A stretch of 64,000 bases of DNA from Crotalaria pallida (taxonomy: Eukaryota; Streptophyta; Magnoliopsida; Fabales; Fabaceae). The stretch spans positions 66,388,501 to 66,452,500 of the forward strand of contig CM075651.1 of NCBI GenBank assembly GCA_037953625.1, written 5' to 3'. A model generated the notes under the pieces. That model did no database searches. It saw only the letters and a list, made by a program, of their open reading frames with translations, and was not told the origin of the DNA. The position numbers and the translations under genes were made by a program. Positions 61,801 to 64,000 of the stretch are shown here, in pieces. Within the stretch, counting starts at the first letter, position 1. Each line of letters opens with the position of its first letter.

Positions 61801-64000
61801 GTTCATCATTTTATGTGGTTTACATCATTAGAGTGTGGGGTTCACTTGTCTAAGTTGATTAGAATGTGAGGTTCACTTGGCTAAGTTCATTAGAAAGTGA
61901 GGTTCACTTGGCTAAGTTCATTAGAATGTGGGGTTCACTTGCTAAGTTCATCATTTTATGTGGTTTACAACATTAGAGTGTGGGGTTCACTTGTCTAAGT
62001 TGATTAGAATGTGGGGTTCACTTGGCTAAGTTTATTATTTTATGTGGGGTTCACTTGGCTAAGTTCATTAGAAAGTGGGGTTCACATGGCTAATTCATTA
62101 GAATATGGGGTTCACTTGCTAAGTTCATCATTTTATGTCGTTTACATCATTAGAGTGTGGGGTTCACTTGTCTAAGTTGATTAGAATGTGGGGTTCACTT
62201 GTTAAGTTCATTAGAAAGTGAGGTTTACTTGGCTAAGTTCATCAGAATATGGGGTTCACTTCATTAAGTTCATCATTTTATGTGGTTTACTTCATAAGAG
62301 TTTGGGGTTCACTTGTCTAAGTTGATTAGAATGTGGGGTTCACGTGGCTAAGTTCATTAGAGTGTGGGGTTCACTTGGCTTAGTTCATTAGAATGTGGGG
62401 TTCACTTGCTAAGTTCATTATTTTATGTGGTGTACATCATTAGAGTGTGGGGTTCACTTGGCTAAGTTGTTTAGAATGTGGGGTTCACTTGGCTAAGTTT
62501 ATTATTTTATGTGGGGTTCACTTGGCTAAGTTCATTAGAAAGTGGGGTTCACTTAGCTAAGTTCATTAGAATGTGGGGTTCACTTGCTAAGTTCATCAAT
62601 TTATGTGGTTTACATCATTAGAGTGTGGGGTTCACTTGTCTATGTTGATTAGAATGTGGGGTTCACTTGGCTAAGTTTATTAGAAAGTGGGGTTCACTTG
62701 GCTAAGTTCATTAGAATATGGGGTTCACTTGCTAAGTTCATCACTTTATGTCGTTTACATCATTAGAGTGTGGGGTTCACTTGTCTAAGTTGATTAGAAT
62801 GTGGGGTTCACTTGGCTAAGTTCATTAGAAAGTGGGGTTCACTTGGCTAAGTTCATTAGAATATGGGGTTCACTCGCTAAGTTCATCATTTTATGTGGTT
62901 TACATCATTAGAGTGTGGGGTTCACTTGTCTAAGTTGATTAGAATGTGGGGTTCACTTGGCTAAGTTCATTAGAAAGTGAGGTTTACTTGGCTAAGTTCA
63001 TCAGAATATGGGGTTCACTTCATTATGTTCATCATTTTATGTTGTTTACATCATAAGAGTTTGGGGTTCACTTGTCTAAGTTGATTAGAATGTGGGGTTC
63101 ACGTGGCTAAGTTCATTAGAGTGTGGGGTTCACTTGGCTAAGTTCATTAGAATGTGGGGTTCACTTGCTAAGTTCATTATTTTATGTGGTGTACATCATT
63201 AGAGTGTGGGGTTCACTTGGCTAAGTTGATTACAATGTGGGGTTCACTTGGCTAAGTTTATTATTTTATGTGGGGTTCACTTGGCTAAGTTCATTAGAAA
63301 GTGGGGTTCACTTGGCTAAGTTCATTAGAATGTGGGGTTCACTTGCTAAGTTCATCAATTTATGTGGTTTACATCATTAGAGTGTGGGGTTCACTTGTCT
63401 ATGTTGATTAGAATGTGGGGTTCACTTGGCTAAGTTTATTAGAAAGTGGGGTTCACTTGGCTAAGTTCATCAGAATCTGGGGTTCACTTCATTAAGTTCA
63501 TCATTTTATGTGGTTTACATCATTAGAGTGTGGGGTTCGCTTGTCTAAGTTGATTAGAATGTGGGGTTCACTTGGCTAAGTTCATTAGAAAGTGAGGTTC
63601 ACTTGGCTAAGTTCATCAGAATGTGGGGTTCACTTCATTAAGTTCATCATTTTATGTGGTTTACATCATTAGAGTTTGGGGTTCACTTGTCTAAGTTGAT
63701 TAGAATGTGGGGTTCACTTGGCTAAGTTCATTAGAGTATGGGGTTCACTTGGCTAAGTTCATCAGAATGTGGGGTTCACTTGCTAAGTTCATCATTTTAT
63801 GTGGTTTACATCATTAGAGTGTGGGGTTCACTTGTCTAAGTTGATTAGAATGTGGGGTTCACATGGCTAAGTTCATTAGAAAGTGAGGTTCACTTTGCTA
63901 AGTTCATCAGAATGTGGGGTTCACGTCATTAAGTTCATCATTTTATGTGGTTTACATCATTAGAGTGTGGGGTTCACTAGTCTAAGTTGATTAGAATGTG
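55853..64000 (+). repeat. 9.5-kb duplication, copy 2, 8.1 kb visible
   Basis: It matches 37,776-47,231 minus 1,308 bp. Differences seen are rare (CACTTCCTAAG near 57,470, CATCAG for CATGAG near 63,762). It is cut by the window end. Confidence 0.93.
60919..61282 (+). repeat. Decayed-monomer island, copy 3
   Basis: Collinear with copy 1 at offset 18,077. It shares TTTTACGTGG (61,488 versus 43,411) just downstream, unlike copy 2, so copies 1 and 3 are the closest pair. Confidence 0.88.

Larger units (their letters stand above)
1..64000 (+). repeat. Satellite array of a ~31-bp monomer, whole window
   Basis: Every line of the window consists of diverged copies of one ~31-bp unit beginning GTGGGGTTCAC, with core TTGGCTAAG and ending TTCATTAGAA(A/T). 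All copies run the same way and I found no inverted stretch, no run of four C on this strand and no unrelated insertion. The consensus is about 42% GC with strong G-over-C skew (9 G, 4 C per monomer) and no CpG. Monomers are grouped into 145-178-bp sub-blocks, variable cycles and kilobase duplications. In-frame stops in TAA and TAG recur in each monomer, and the 31-bp length rotates the frame, so coding use is excluded. Function is unknown; centromeric or other heterochromatin is an inference. Confidence 0.98.

Noticed and set aside
1..64000. CRISPR array
   Set aside because: Period near 31 bp, but there are no unique spacers; adjacent units are all the same repeat.
1..64000. Telomeric repeat, because each monomer contains GGGGTT as in ciliate telomeres
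   Set aside because: The motif occurs once per 31 bp inside a longer unit and never in tandem.
1..64000. G-quadruplex array
   Set aside because: The G tracts are four long but about 27 nt apart, so loops would be far longer than in usual quadruplex motifs.

Overview
The whole 64-kb window is satellite DNA: one uninterrupted head-to-tail array of a ~31-bp monomer, all in the same orientation. I see no protein gene, RNA gene, transposon, CRISPR array or unique sequence. A non-coding array of this size, with nucleosome-sized subunits and kilobase-scale internal duplications, points to a heterochromatic (centromeric, pericentromeric, subtelomeric or knob-like) part of a eukaryotic chromosome. 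I do not recognise the satellite family and cannot name the lineage. By division there are roughly 2,000 monomers and about 400 sub-blocks.

Level 1 is the monomer. It begins GTGGGGTTCAC, has the core TTGGCTAAG and ends TTCATTAGAAA, -GAAT or -GAGT; 32-33-bp forms end in ATTTTAT. Level 2 is a sub-block of 3-5 full monomers plus one 20-bp monomer (GTGGTTTACATCATTAGAGT) that has lost an internal 11 bp. Regular sub-blocks are 145, 146, 147 or 178 bp. The slots carry diagnostic variants: first GTCTAAGTTGATTAGAAT, middle -GAAA, -GAGT, CATCAGAAT or TTTATTATTTTAT, last CTTGCTAAG or CTTCATTAAG with -ATTTTAT. Level 3 is a cycle of several sub-blocks opened by a GTGGTGTACAT form of the short monomer; spacing varies from about 0.47 to 1.3 kb, with a clean 760-bp tandem pair at 1,830-3,349. 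Level 4 is a set of 0.5-9 kb segmental duplications.

Layout. 1-3.2 kb: cycles, including the 760-bp pair; 246-2,495 recurs at 27.1-29.4 kb. 3.2-11.6 kb: a 3,540-bp tandem duplication whose second copy contains a nested 1,342-bp duplication. 11.6-19.4 kb: mosaic with broken sub-blocks and a duplication shared by ~12.9-14.0 and 17.7-18.8 kb. 19.4-23.2 kb: a 2,078-bp-period pair. 23.2-31.2 kb: mosaic with copies of left-hand sequence. 31.2-64 kb: almost entirely recent large duplications at offsets 5,588, ~14,540, ~14,785, 10,240 and 18,077 bp. Three copies of a decayed 364-bp island (42.8, 53.1 and 60.9 kb) mark the duplicated haplotype.

All coordinates and comparisons were read by eye. Breakpoints are usually good to some tens of bases, and no alignment was run.
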